Source: G965220825 sp965220825
GTDB lineage: Bacteria; Pseudomonadota; Alphaproteobacteria; UBA828
Reading direction: 5' to 3'
Assembly (NCBI GenBank): GCA_965220825.1
Contig: OZ244839.1
Coordinates: 1,178,001-1,242,000 of the forward strand
Length of the DNA stretch: 64,000 bases
Under the pieces are notes generated by a model. The model saw only the letters and a list, made by a program, of their open reading frames with translations, was not told the DNA's origin and ran no database searches. The number at the start of each line of letters is the position of its first letter. Within the stretch, counting starts at the first letter, position 1. The translations under genes and the position numbers were made by a program. Shown here in pieces: positions 24,657 to 33,261 of this stretch.

Positions 24657-24714
24657 GGCCCTCGTTCCACAGCCGGGTAACTTCGGCGATCCGCGCTTCA
24701 GTCCAGGTCGTCAT
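24298..24714 (-). CDS. gcrA: Cell-cycle regulator GcrA
   Basis: A 138-residue GcrA. The N-terminal helix-turn-helix is WTEARIAEVTRLWNEGLT with SAAEIGRxxG-type text TTAEIGRAVGVSKNAVVGKAH; a flexible basic linker leads to the C-terminal sigma70-binding region CRWPIGHPDEPDFHFCGE ending in YCKTHYDLAY. In Caulobacter GcrA binds sigma70 holoenzyme and promoters bearing CcrM-methylated GANTC. The ATG at 24714 follows GGGAGGGATAGAGACC. The 255-base upstream gap should hold its promoter; one GAGTC lies at 24946-24950. The opposite strand is open through the whole gene because of the DUF962 frame. Confidence 0.96.
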   Translation of the reverse strand: MTTWTEARIAEVTRLWNEGLTTAEIGRAVGVSKNAVVGKAHRLGLPPRPSPIRNGSAVRAPSATARRRVRPVAKVEKAEPTNVVKLVVGKAPCRWPIGHPDEPDFHFCGERALVGKPYCKTHYDLAYIRVRPRSDAAA

Positions 24715-24969
24715 GGTCTCTATCCCTCCCTTTGCGGGCTTGTATGCTGCAGGCTGCGCACAACAAGATACAGGGTGAACCACAACAATCAAGCGACATG
24801 TGCCATCGATCCACAATATGTCGTGGTAAGGAGGTCGGCCTTACCCGCTCTCAAGCGGCGCAGACCGACCCTGGGCGTGCCGTCTGCCTTGCCGTAATGA
24901 AGATGGCCAAAAGGAAGCGGCGCCTGTTTCCGTTACGCCCGCCGGGAGTCCGCGGCAGCCGGGGGAGGG

Positions 24970-25644
24970 CTACTCGGCCGGCCCGTCGCGCCGGAAACGG
25001 CGTTTGAGATAGCGGGGGAGAAACGCGCGTTCCCAGGTGTGGGCGCGCGCGAAGGCTTCCTCGATCTGGAGTTTGGTCATGGTCGCCATGACCACATAGG
25101 AATAGCGCTCGGCGGCGTCGGCCACATGGCCCAGCCCGGCGTCCGGGTCGCCGGCGATGACGATCGCGGTGTTGATCAGAAACAGCGCCTCAACATCGTC
25201 CCTGGCCACGCCGAGCCCGCGGGCGTAGAGCACGCCGAGATTGAAACGGCTCGCTGCGTCGTCCTGGTCGGCACCGCGTGCGAACCATTCCGCGGCTTTG
25301 GCGTAATCCCGCGGCACGCCCAGGCCCTGCGCATGGATATTGCCCATGTTGAACTGGCCCGTGGCATCCCCGCCCAGCGCGGCCCGGCGGGTCCATCGGA
25401 GCGCCGTGCCGTAGTCCGCCGGTACGCCAAGACCATCGAGGTAGAGGCTTCCGAGCGCGGCCTGGGCACGCGCATCGCCGGCTTCGGCCAGCGGGAGCCA
25501 CGCCTTGCGTGCGGCCTCGAAGTCGCCGCGCTCGAAGGCGGCCCGCCCCTCGTCCCAGCCGGCCGGGGCGGAACCCGCGGAGACGGCGGCGGCCATCAGC
25601 GTTAGCGCGACCAGCAGCAGACGCAGGGCGCGCCTCACTCCCAT
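24970..25644 (-). CDS. Sel1-repeat (TPR-like) secreted or periplasmic protein
   Basis: A 224-residue protein with an N-terminal signal sequence (LRLLLVALTLMAAAVSAGSA). Three to four Sel1 repeats follow, recognisable as AQAALGSLYLDGLGVPADYGTALRW, TGQFNMGNIHAQGLGVPRDYAKAAEW and SRFNLGVLYARGLGV, each with the G-x-G-V-x-x-D-x-x-x-A pattern. Such solenoids are adaptors. The ATG at 25644 overlaps the guaA stop by ten bases, so it is expressed with guaA. The C-terminus is basic (RYLKRRFRRDG). Function unknown. Confidence 0.85.
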   Translation of the reverse strand: MGVRRALRLLLVALTLMAAAVSAGSAPAGWDEGRAAFERGDFEAARKAWLPLAEAGDARAQAALGSLYLDGLGVPADYGTALRWTRRAALGGDATGQFNMGNIHAQGLGVPRDYAKAAEWFARGADQDDAASRFNLGVLYARGLGVARDDVEALFLINTAIVIAGDPDAGLGHVADAAERYSYVVMATMTKLQIEEAFARAHTWERAFLPRYLKRRFRRDGPAE

Positions 25645-27179
25645 TCGATGGTCCCCGGCGGCTTGGAGGTCACGTCATATACGACGCGGTTGATACCGTG
25701 CACTTCGTTGACGATACGGTTGGCGGCGGTGGCGAGGAAGTCCATGTCGAAGCGGTAGAAGTCCGCCGTCATGCCGTCCTCCGAGGTCACGGCGCGGAGC
25801 GCGCAGACCTGCTCGTAGGTGCGCGCATCCCCCATGACACCCACCGTCCGCACCGGCAGCAGGACGGCGAAGGCCTGCCAGATGGCGTCATAGAGACCGG
25901 CTTTCCTTATCTCCTCGATAAAGATCGCATCGGCCTCCCGCAAGACCGCGAGCTGTTCCGCGGTCACGGCACCGGGTACACGGATCGCGAGGCCAGGCCC
26001 GGGGAACGGGTGGCGACCCAACAGCGCCTGGGGCAAGCCGAGCGCGCGGCCCAGCGTGCGGACCTCGTCCTTGAAGAGCATGCGGAGCGGCTCGATCAGG
26101 CGAAGCTTCATCCGCTCGGGCAGCCCGCCCACATTGTGGTGGGACTTGATGGTGGCGCTCGGCCCCCCCACCGACACCGATTCGATCACGTCCGGATAGA
26201 GCGTTCCCTGCGCCAGGAAATCCGCATCGCCCGCGCGTTTCGCCGCCGCCTCAAACAGGTCGACGAAGGCCGCGCCGATGATCTTTCGCTTCTCTTCTGG
26301 GTCGGCGACGCCCGCGAGCCGCGCGAGAAAATCGGCGCCCGCATCCTCATGCACCAGAGGAATATTGAACCGATCGCGGAAGAGGCCGACCACTTCGTCC
26401 GCTTCTCCCTTGCGCAGGAGGCCAGTGTCCACGAAGACGCAGGTGAGCCGGTCGCCGATCGCCTCATGCAGCAGCATCGCCGCCACCGACGAATCGACAC
26501 CGCCCGAGAGGCCGCAGACGACGCGCCCTCCTCCCACTTCCGCGCGGATCGCCTCCACCGCCCGGGTCCGGAACGACTCCACGGACCATTCTTCCCGGCA
26601 GCCGGCGACTTCGCGCGCGAAGTTCTTCAGCAGCGCCGCGCCATGGGGGGTGTGGACCACCTCGGGGTGAAACTGGAGGCCGTAGAAGCGGCGCCGGTCA
26701 TCGGCGATGGCGGCGAACGGCGCGGAATCGGTCACCGCGACCGCACGAAAGCCCTCGGGCATGCGGTTCACTGCATCGCCGTGGCTCATCCACACCTGCT
26801 CGCGCGCACCCACGCGCCACACGCCATCGAAGAGTGCGCAATCCGCAACGATCTCGAGCCGGGCCCGCCCGAACTCGCGCACCGTCTGCGGTTCCACGCC
26901 GCCGCCCAAGGCCGCACACATGGCCTGCTGGCCGTAGCAGATACCGAGCAACGGAATGCCGAGGGCAAAGATGCCGTCGTCAGGCCGTGGCGCCGCCTCC
27001 GCGACCACGGAAGCGGGCCCGCCGGAGAGCACGATCCCCCGGGGAGCCATGCGGGCGATCTCGTCGACCGGCAGCGTAAAGGGCCGAATCTCGCAATAGA
27101 CGCCCGCCTCCCGCACCCGGCGCGCGATCAGCTGGGTCACCTGCGAGCCGAAATCGAGAATCAGGATGGAATCGCTCAT
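25635..27179 (-). CDS. guaA: GMP synthase (glutamine-hydrolysing)
   Basis: A 514-residue two-domain enzyme converting XMP to GMP with glutamine and ATP. The N-terminal amidotransferase has Cys81 in LLGICYGQQAMC and the His/Glu pair in YGLQFHPEVVHT. The ATP-pyrophosphatase domain contains the PP-loop SGGVDSSVAA, followed by the dimerisation domain with HPFPGPGLAIRVPG and the C-terminal KPPGTIEWE. The ATG at 27179 is standard. Downstream, guaA overlaps the Sel1 gene. guaB lies upstream in the same direction with a small TPR gene between. Confidence 0.98.
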   Translation of the reverse strand: MSDSILILDFGSQVTQLIARRVREAGVYCEIRPFTLPVDEIARMAPRGIVLSGGPASVVAEAAPRPDDGIFALGIPLLGICYGQQAMCAALGGGVEPQTVREFGRARLEIVADCALFDGVWRVGAREQVWMSHGDAVNRMPEGFRAVAVTDSAPFAAIADDRRRFYGLQFHPEVVHTPHGAALLKNFAREVAGCREEWSVESFRTRAVEAIRAEVGGGRVVCGLSGGVDSSVAAMLLHEAIGDRLTCVFVDTGLLRKGEADEVVGLFRDRFNIPLVHEDAGADFLARLAGVADPEEKRKIIGAAFVDLFEAAAKRAGDADFLAQGTLYPDVIESVSVGGPSATIKSHHNVGGLPERMKLRLIEPLRMLFKDEVRTLGRALGLPQALLGRHPFPGPGLAIRVPGAVTAEQLAVLREADAIFIEEIRKAGLYDAIWQAFAVLLPVRTVGVMGDARTYEQVCALRAVTSEDGMTADFYRFDMDFLATAANRIVNEVHGINRVVYDVTSKPPGTIEWE

Positions 27180-27217
27180 GGCCGACCCGCAGCCTCTCCC
27201 CGACGGCGCTCGGGCTC

Positions 27218-27733
27218 CTACCAGCCGCCGTCGGCGGCTTCCGCCTCTCCGCTTTCCCGATAGCGCGCGATGGCGTCCGCCAGCTCTTCGGCCTCCGGAC
27301 AGGAGCCGCCGCAGATCGTCTGGAGCTGCGAAAGATGGCGTTCCGCGCTCTCCAGATCGTCGATCATCAGATACGCTTCGCCGATATATTCGTGGGCGCC
27401 GCGGTGGTTCGGGTCGAGCCGGAGCGCCTCGTCATAATTCTCGAACGCGGCATCCAGCCTGCCGAGCTGCCGGTAGCTGTATGCGAGGAGGTTGAAGCCG
27501 TCCGCATCGTCCGGGTTTCCTGCCACGGCGCGCCGGAGATATTGCACGGCGAGCTTCCACTCCCCCTGCTCCACCGCGTTCTGCCCTGCGACGAAGGCGT
27601 CGCGCCCGCCCGCCGCCGGCGCCGCGTCGCTGGAGGTGGAGGTGGAGGCGGCCCGGGCATCCGAAACCGGCGCGGCCGCGAGAAGACCCGCCGTCAGAAC
27701 GCCGGCGAGCAGCGCGCGTGCGAACATCTTCAT
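27218..27733 (-). CDS. Exported TPR-repeat protein between guaB and guaA
   Basis: A 171-residue protein with a signal peptide (MKMFARALLAGVLTAGLLAA, cleavage near residue 30) and tetratricopeptide repeats from about residue 65: PDDADGFNLLAYSYRQLGRL and HRGAHEYIGEAYLMIDDLESAERHL. A Cys pair in CGGSCPE near residue 147 could form a disulfide. The ATG at 27733 has GGAGG five bases upstream. It lies 55 bases after guaB and 38 bases before guaA, so it is probably in the same operon, though a role in purine synthesis is not implied. Confidence 0.82.
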   Translation of the reverse strand: MKMFARALLAGVLTAGLLAAAPVSDARAASTSTSSDAAPAAGGRDAFVAGQNAVEQGEWKLAVQYLRRAVAGNPDDADGFNLLAYSYRQLGRLDAAFENYDEALRLDPNHRGAHEYIGEAYLMIDDLESAERHLSQLQTICGGSCPEAEELADAIARYRESGEAEAADGGW

Positions 27734-27788
27734 GGCATCCTCCAGCGCGGTAGGGACGGGCCGCGTCTTCTCGGGGGCGCGGCTCGTC

Positions 27789-29252
27789 TCAATGGGGTGG
27801 GTGATAGTTGGGCGGTTCGCGCACGATGGACACGTCGTGGACATGGCTCTCGCGAAGGCCCGCCGCCGAGACCCGCACGAACCGGCAGTTCCGCTGCATG
27901 TCGGCGAGCGTTGCGCAACCCGTATAGCCCATGGCCGCACGCAACCCGCCCACGAGCTGGTGGATCACCGTGGCGAGGGGCCCCTTGAAGGGCACCCTGC
28001 CTTCGATCCCCTCGGGCACCAGCTTGAGGCGATCCGAGATTTCCTGCTGGAAGTAGCGGTCCGCCGAGCCCCGGGCCATGGCGCCGAGCGAGCCCATGCC
28101 GCGATAGATCTTGTAGGAACGCCCCTGATAGAGGATCGCCTCGCCGGGGCTCTCTTCGGTGCCCGCGAAGAGCGAGCCGATCATGGCGCAGTCCGCGCCG
28201 GCGGCAATGGCCTTGGCGAGGTCGCCGGAGAACTTGATCCCGCCGTCGGCGATCACCGAGACGCGCTGATCGCGGGCGACATCGGCCGCATCCTGTATGG
28301 CCGTAAGCTGCGGGACTCCGACACCCGCCACCACACGCGTGGTACAGATGGAGCCCGGCCCGATGCCCACCTTGATCGCATCCGCTCCAGCGTCGATCAA
28401 GGCCCGGGCGCCGTCCGCCGTCGCCACATTGCCGGCAAGCACCTGAACGCGGTTGCCGAGACGCTTCACGTCCTTTACGGCCCCGGCCACGCCTTCGCTG
28501 TGGCCGTGGGCGGTATCCACCACGATCAGGTCGCAGCCGGCCTCCAGCAGCATATCCGCACGCGCGAGGCCCTCCGATCCGACACCGACCGCCGCGGCCA
28601 CCCGGAGCCTTCCCTGGGAATCCTTGCAGGCGCTGGGATAGGCCTGGGCGCGCTCGATGTCCTTCACGGTAATGAGGCCGACGCAGCGATAGTCTTCGTC
28701 CACCACCAGGAGCTTCTCGATCCGGTGACGGTGCAGGAGGCGCTTGGCCTCCTCCCGGTCCACATCCTCGCGAACGGTGATCAGGCCGTCGGCGGTCATG
28801 ATCTCGCTCACCGAGCGGTCGGGGTTCGTCTCGAAGCGCACGTCCCGGTTGGTGAGGATGCCGACGAGCCGCCCGCTCTCCTCCTCGACCACGGGTATCC
28901 CCGAGATGCCGTGCTCCTCCTTCAGCCGCAGCGCCTCTCGCACCGGCCGATGGGGCGCGATGGTGAGCGGATTGAACACCATGCCGGCTTCGAACTTCTT
29001 GACCCGCTGGACCTCTTGCGCCTGGGTCTCCGGCGGCATGTTCTTGTGGATCACCCCGATGCCGCCGGCCTGGGCCATGGCGATGGCAAGCCGGCTTTCG
29101 GTCACCGTGTCCATTGCGGCGGAGAGCAGCGGGATGCCGAGGCGAATGTCGCCGGTCACATTGGTGTGGACGGCCGCTTCGGCAGGGAGGATCTTCGAGG
29201 CCGCAGGCTCCAGCGACACATCGTCGAAGGTGAGCGCGTCCCGAACCTGCAT
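27789..29252 (-). CDS. guaB: Inosine-5'-monophosphate dehydrogenase
   Basis: A 487-residue enzyme oxidising IMP to XMP, the committed step to GMP. The TIM barrel is interrupted by a pair of CBS domains (residues about 95-205). The catalytic Cys303 lies in GPGSICTTR, followed by the phosphate loop IADGGIKFSGD and the flap YRGMGSLGAM. The ATG at 29252 (QVRDALTFDDV follows) gives the family length. Its order guaB, TPR gene, guaA, Sel1 gene suggests one transcript for GMP synthesis. Confidence 0.98.
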   Translation of the reverse strand: MQVRDALTFDDVSLEPAASKILPAEAAVHTNVTGDIRLGIPLLSAAMDTVTESRLAIAMAQAGGIGVIHKNMPPETQAQEVQRVKKFEAGMVFNPLTIAPHRPVREALRLKEEHGISGIPVVEEESGRLVGILTNRDVRFETNPDRSVSEIMTADGLITVREDVDREEAKRLLHRHRIEKLLVVDEDYRCVGLITVKDIERAQAYPSACKDSQGRLRVAAAVGVGSEGLARADMLLEAGCDLIVVDTAHGHSEGVAGAVKDVKRLGNRVQVLAGNVATADGARALIDAGADAIKVGIGPGSICTTRVVAGVGVPQLTAIQDAADVARDQRVSVIADGGIKFSGDLAKAIAAGADCAMIGSLFAGTEESPGEAILYQGRSYKIYRGMGSLGAMARGSADRYFQQEISDRLKLVPEGIEGRVPFKGPLATVIHQLVGGLRAAMGYTGCATLADMQRNCRFVRVSAAGLRESHVHDVSIVREPPNYHPPH

Positions 29253-29373
29253 CGCCCCCGCCGCCTCAAGCACGGCCCGCACTATACACAATTCCCTCTC
29301 GCGTCCAACCCGCGGTCGGGAATTGCGGCCGGAAAGTGCGCGCTGCAGACGCCTCGTCGACGGGTGTTACGGG

Positions 29374-30066
29374 TCACCTCTCCGAGCCGCCGCGAAAGGC
29401 CGTCGCGAGCACGTAGGTCTCCGCCGATTCCGTGCGGCTTGCGTCCGGCTTGATGTGGCGCACGCGGCCGAAACCCCGGCGTAGACGGTCCAGCAGCGAC
29501 GCCTCGGCGCCGCCCTGTCGCACCTTGGCGAGGAAGCCGCCGCCCAGCGCCAGAAGCGGCTCGGCAACATCCAGCGCGGCCTCGGCAAGCGCCATCGCGC
29601 GAAGATGGTCCGTCCCCCGGTGACCCACGGTGGGTGCCGCCATGTCGCTCATCACGAGATCCGCCATGCCGCCGAGCGCCTCCCGGATGCGGGGGAGCGA
29701 TTCCGGCGCGGCAACGTCCAGAGTCAGCATGACCGCGCCCTCGATGGGCTCGACCGGCTTGAGGTCCACCGCCACCACGCGGCCTTCGGCGCCTACGCGC
29801 GCGGCCGCCACCTGGCTCCAGCCGCCGGGTGCCGCGCCGAGATCCACCACGCGATGGCCGGGTCGCAGGATGCCCGCCCGCTCCGCGAGGCCGATGAGCT
29901 TGAAGGCCGCACGGGAGCGGTAGCCGGCCTCTCGCGCGGCCTGGACATAGGGGTCGTTGAGCTGGCGTTCGAGCCAGCGGGCGGACGACGCCTTGCGCCG
30001 GCGGGCGCGCTTCAGACGCACCGACCGGCGCCGCCCGCCCGCCGCGCGGCCGTCGGCGGATGTCAT
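29374..30066 (-). CDS. rlmE: 23S rRNA (uridine-2552-2'-O)-methyltransferase
   Basis: A 230-residue RrmJ/FtsJ-family enzyme that methylates U2552 in the A-loop of 23S rRNA. The SAM motif VVDLGAAPGGWSQVAA is near residues 73-88, and the catalytic K-D-K-E set is visible in SRAAFKLIGL, VMSDMAAPTVG, GGFLAKVRQGG and SAETYVLA. A basic N-terminal extension of about 30 residues precedes the core. It is divergent from the aminotransferase gene with an 88-base gap and lies about 120 bases upstream of guaB. Confidence 0.95.
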   Translation of the reverse strand: MTSADGRAAGGRRRSVRLKRARRRKASSARWLERQLNDPYVQAAREAGYRSRAAFKLIGLAERAGILRPGHRVVDLGAAPGGWSQVAAARVGAEGRVVAVDLKPVEPIEGAVMLTLDVAAPESLPRIREALGGMADLVMSDMAAPTVGHRGTDHLRAMALAEAALDVAEPLLALGGGFLAKVRQGGAEASLLDRLRRGFGRVRHIKPDASRTESAETYVLATAFRGGSER

Positions 30067-30153
30067 GGGCAGACCGGCCGCGCTTGCGCCCGCGCCACGC
30101 CGGCTTCAAGATCGGGTGGGAACAATCCCAGGCCCTTCAGGAGAAACGGCAAG

Positions 30154-31503
30154 ATGGCGGCTTCCAACCTCGACGCGCTGACCCGGGACGCCCTGGAATA
30201 TTACCTGTTTCCGCTGGCAAGCAAGCACGATATCCGCACCCACGGCCCCATGATCTTTTCCAAGGCCGAAGGGCTGGAGATCACGGATGCGTCGGGAAAG
30301 GTCTATCTCGACATGATGAGCTGCCAGACCCGGGCGGGCTCTCTCGGCTACGGCCAGGAGCGCATCGCCCGCGCGATCTACGATCAGCTCATGACGCTCC
30401 ATTATGCCGGCACCTTCGCCAATGTGGCCGACGTCACGGTGCGCCTCGCCGCCAAGATGGCCTCCCTCGCGCCCGGGGACCTCACCGCCACCGTCTATGC
30501 CGGCAGCGGCTCCGAAGCCAACGAAATGTCCATCAAGCTGGCGAAGCAATATCACATCGCAAAGGGCGACAAGCCGCGGGCGCACAAGATCATCTCGCGC
30601 TGGAACGCGTATCACGGCGCGACCATGGGGGCCATCGGATGCACCGACTATCTGGGCACCCGCGCGGTCACGGAGCCGGGCGTGCCGGGCTATACGCGCA
30701 TCCCCCCGCCCACGCTCTACCGCACGCCCTTCGGGATGGACCCCTCGGAAGTGTGCGACTTCTGTGTGGACTTCCTCGAGCAGCACATCCTTCACGAGGG
30801 GCCGGAGACGGTCGCGGCGTTCATCGTCGAGCCGCTCATGCAAGGCGACGGCGTGCAGGTGCCGCCGGACGACTATTTCGCCCGCGTGCGCGAGGTGTGC
30901 GACCGGTACGACGTGCTGCTGATCGGCGACGAGGTGATCACCGGGTTCGGCCGCGCCGGGCGCTGGTTCGCGCTCGAGCATTGGGGCGTGGTGCCGGACG
31001 TGATGAGCACGGCCAAGGCGATCACCGCCGGCTACTTCCCGCTGGGCTGCTCGACGGCGAGCCGCAAGGTGGCGGACGTGCTGCCGGTGTTTACCCATGT
31101 GCAGACCTACCAGGGGCATCCCGGTGCCTGTGCCGCGGCGCTGGAGACCATCGACATTCTCGAAAGCGACAACCTGATCGAGCGCGGGCGGGAGAACGGC
31201 GCCTATTTCCTGGCCGCCATGCAGCGGCTGCGCGAACTCTCCATCGTGGGCGACATACGCGGCCTCGGCATGTGGACCTGCATCGACTTCACCGTGGACA
31301 AAAAGACGAAGGCGCCCTTCACGGACGATACGGTGAAGGTGATCACCCGGCGCATGGCGGACCTCGGCGTGCTCGGCGGCGAGGAAGGCACGGCCATAGA
31401 ATTCAGCCCCGCGCTCACAGCGACCCGCGAGATGCTGGACCGCTGCGTCGACATCGCCGAACAGGCCATCCGCGAAGTCTCCGCCGCCCGCAATCTGGGT
31501 TGA
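30154..31503 (+). CDS. Class III PLP-dependent aminotransferase
   Basis: A 449-residue fold-type I aminotransferase of the omega-transaminase group. PLP-contact text includes YAGSGSEANEMSIKLA (phosphate loop near 116-131), DEVITGFGRAGRWFALE with Asp259, and the Schiff-base Lys288 in STAKAITAGYFPLG. The amino donor and acceptor cannot be assigned; homologues act on putrescine, beta-alanine, taurine or pyruvate. The ATG at 30154 follows CAGGAG. It is the last core gene before the accessory island. Confidence 0.92.
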   Translation: MAASNLDALTRDALEYYLFPLASKHDIRTHGPMIFSKAEGLEITDASGKVYLDMMSCQTRAGSLGYGQERIARAIYDQLMTLHYAGTFANVADVTVRLAAKMASLAPGDLTATVYAGSGSEANEMSIKLAKQYHIAKGDKPRAHKIISRWNAYHGATMGAIGCTDYLGTRAVTEPGVPGYTRIPPPTLYRTPFGMDPSEVCDFCVDFLEQHILHEGPETVAAFIVEPLMQGDGVQVPPDDYFARVREVCDRYDVLLIGDEVITGFGRAGRWFALEHWGVVPDVMSTAKAITAGYFPLGCSTASRKVADVLPVFTHVQTYQGHPGACAAALETIDILESDNLIERGRENGAYFLAAMQRLRELSIVGDIRGLGMWTCIDFTVDKKTKAPFTDDTVKVITRRMADLGVLGGEEGTAIEFSPALTATREMLDRCVDIAEQAIREVSAARNLG

Positions 31504-31535
31504 GGGCGGGGCGGTAGCCCTCAATCCGCCCCAGG

Positions 31536-31638
31536 ACCGCGGGCCCGCCTTCGGCTGCGGCAAAGAAACATGCGGGCCTGGAGACCCGCGCACCTAAAAG
31601 GGGCACCGCCTCGGTGCGCGGGCCTTCGGGCCGAAGGA
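31536..31638. repeat. REP-like dispersed repeat, copies B1 and partial B2
   Basis: B1 (about 31536-31594) ends with the same 25 bases as copy A (exact at 31570-31594) and includes the GGCAAAGAAACA core also seen in copy C. After 18 bases, B2 begins with GGTGCGCGGG at 31613-31622, followed by a 15-base palindrome (CCTTCGG/CCGAAGG around one G), and then breaks off into AT-rich DNA at about 31638. The two units are arranged tail to head. Confidence 0.65.
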
Positions 31639-31672
31639 TGAAATCGTTTCATAATACGTGAAACGATTTCAT
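31638..31672. promoter_or_regulatory. Perfect 14-bp inverted repeat, LacI-like operator pair
   Basis: Arms at 31638-31651 and 31659-31672 are perfect reverse complements of 14 bases with a 7-base spacer; each arm is itself near-palindromic (GAAATCGTTTC, GAAACGATTTC), as in LacI/GalR-type operators. A third match, AGATCGTTTCAT, lies at 31728-31739 directly before an ATG. No intact gene reads away from this site, so it may be a leftover of a displaced promoter. Confidence 0.45.
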
Positions 31673-31863
31673 GGTATTCTGAAATTATACAAATAGTTCA
31701 ATAACATAATTGTTTCACTTGATTCACAGATCGTTTCATGGCGCGGACAAGCCAGGGCATACCTGGCTAGATTGCCGACCATCCCAGCGACGGTCTGGCG
31801 GGCGCCCGAGTGGCTCGTCTACGAAGGCCGGCTGGAGAGTTGGGGCAAGGCCTCCGGCCCCGT

Positions 31864-33261
31864 TCATGTGTCGCCGTCACCGCCGGTGAACGCTTGCCCG
31901 TATATGGCTTCGATGCGCGCGACCTCGTCGTCCGTCAGCGCGGCGAATTCCCCTTCCCGCCTGCGGCGAGACAGTCTGCCGCCGTTCTGGCGGAGGAATC
32001 GGAACAGGAGGTCGGAGAGGCGTTCCGGCATGTCTACAAGCTGGTCGAGCCCGTTCCGAAACGCATCATATCGCTCCAGAAACGCGGCTTCCTCCGGCAA
32101 ATCCCGTTCAATGGTCCGCCGAACGCTGCCGTAGAGGAACTCGGTCTGCGCCGTGGCGTCGAAAAATCGGTAGAAATCACCGGTATCGTTCAGTACCCGG
32201 ACATTACCGCCTTCCGTCGGCTCCCATTCCACCACCGGCATCAGGCGCCGCGAATAGTCTTCGAGCGCGGCGCGGTAATTGTCGATCCGATCCAGGATCG
32301 CCGCCGATACCGGAAAAACGATCCCTGCCGGGTTGAAACCGCGTCTGGCCAGGACGTGGTGAATCAGATATCGGTGCAGCCGGCCGTTCCCATCCTCGAA
32401 AGGATGGGCATAGACGAAGCCGAAGGCCAGAACCGATGCGGCGACGACGGGGTCGAGCTGCCCGGCGGCGCCATGATCGAAAGCGGCCATCCCTTCCAAC
32501 AGCCGGGCCAGGTCGTCCGGCCGTGCGCTGATGTGGTCCGGGATCGGCATGCGGGACGCATGGTCGCGTTCACCGACAAAACCGCCCTCCGCCCGCAGGC
32601 CCGGACGGACGAACCGGATATCGCCGATCACCATGCGCTGCAGACGCAGCAGTTCGTCAAGATCGATCGGCTGTCGGCCCGCCTGGCCAATGGCGCGGCC
32701 CCATCGCAGGATACGATCCTGCGCCGGATACTCGCCCTCGATGGCGAAACTCGACTTCGAATCCCTGAGCAGCAAAAAGGCCGCCGCGCGTGCCAGAAGA
32801 GCACGCGGTACGGTGGCGACGGCTTCCTGCGCGCGCGCATGCAGGCCCTCGGCTATGAATTGCTCCAATGCCTCCGTGCGGAACACCAGCGGACAGAAGT
32901 CCGGCGTACCGGGCAGATTGTCCCTGCCCCGGTGCCGCGGGGACGTTTTCGCTGGGACGGCATATTGCCGATCCGGATCGACGACCGGCGCGTAGGCCCC
33001 GCCGTCGGCGTTCGGGAGATCAAGCCGCGTTCCGATCAGCCACTCATAGAGAAACCAGACACGGCGGGCGTAGGCGCCCGTGGGCTTCGCCCTGACCAGA
33101 GCAACGATCGGAGCGGGGCCGGTCGCGGCAAACAACCTCTTGAAGAGGGCGAGGTCCAGCCCTTCATGTTTCAGCGCGAAGGTGAGATGGCCCGCCAAGC
33201 TCGCATCGGGCGCGTAGCGCGGCGAAAGGATTCGCCAGCCGCCTTCGTCCATACGCCTGTG
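31864..33261 (-). pseudogene. Fic-family protein, 3' part (gene split by IS481 element)
   Basis: This is the main part of a Fic-domain protein, which transfers AMP or another nucleotide onto target proteins. Joined to its 5' piece it encodes 496 residues. The complete Fic motif HPFEDGNGRLHR is at about 317-328 of the restored protein, and the class II autoinhibitory motif S-x-x-x-E-G (SFAIEG) at about 202-207, so activity would be self-restrained. A C-terminal winged-helix-like region follows (ERYDAFRNGLDQLVDMPERL). The part after the insertion begins with a usable ATG at 33252 (MDEGGWRILS), and the frame stays open into the IS to 33495, so a shortened or fused product retaining the whole catalytic core could still be made. 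Confidence 0.85.

Larger units (their letters stand above)
31504..31863. other. 360-base intergenic region: repeats, AT-rich dyads, gene debris
   Basis: This gap lies between two convergent genes, the aminotransferase and the Fic remnant. It opens with a perfect 7-bp hairpin TGAGGGC/GCCCTCA (31501-31523), then REP-like repeats to 31638, then about 100 bases of AT-rich sequence with operator-like dyads, then a short ORF at 31738 (MARTSQGIPG, stop). After that, an open plus-strand frame up to 31863 reads ARLPTIPATVWRAPEWLVYE, which looks like protein-coding debris, but I do not recognise it. The composition change at 31638 marks the island edge. Confidence 0.5.

Noticed and set aside
31738..31770. 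Ten-codon ORF MARTSQGIPG behind the dyads as a leader peptide
   Set aside because: No ribosome site, no downstream gene in the same direction, and no regulatory codon run.
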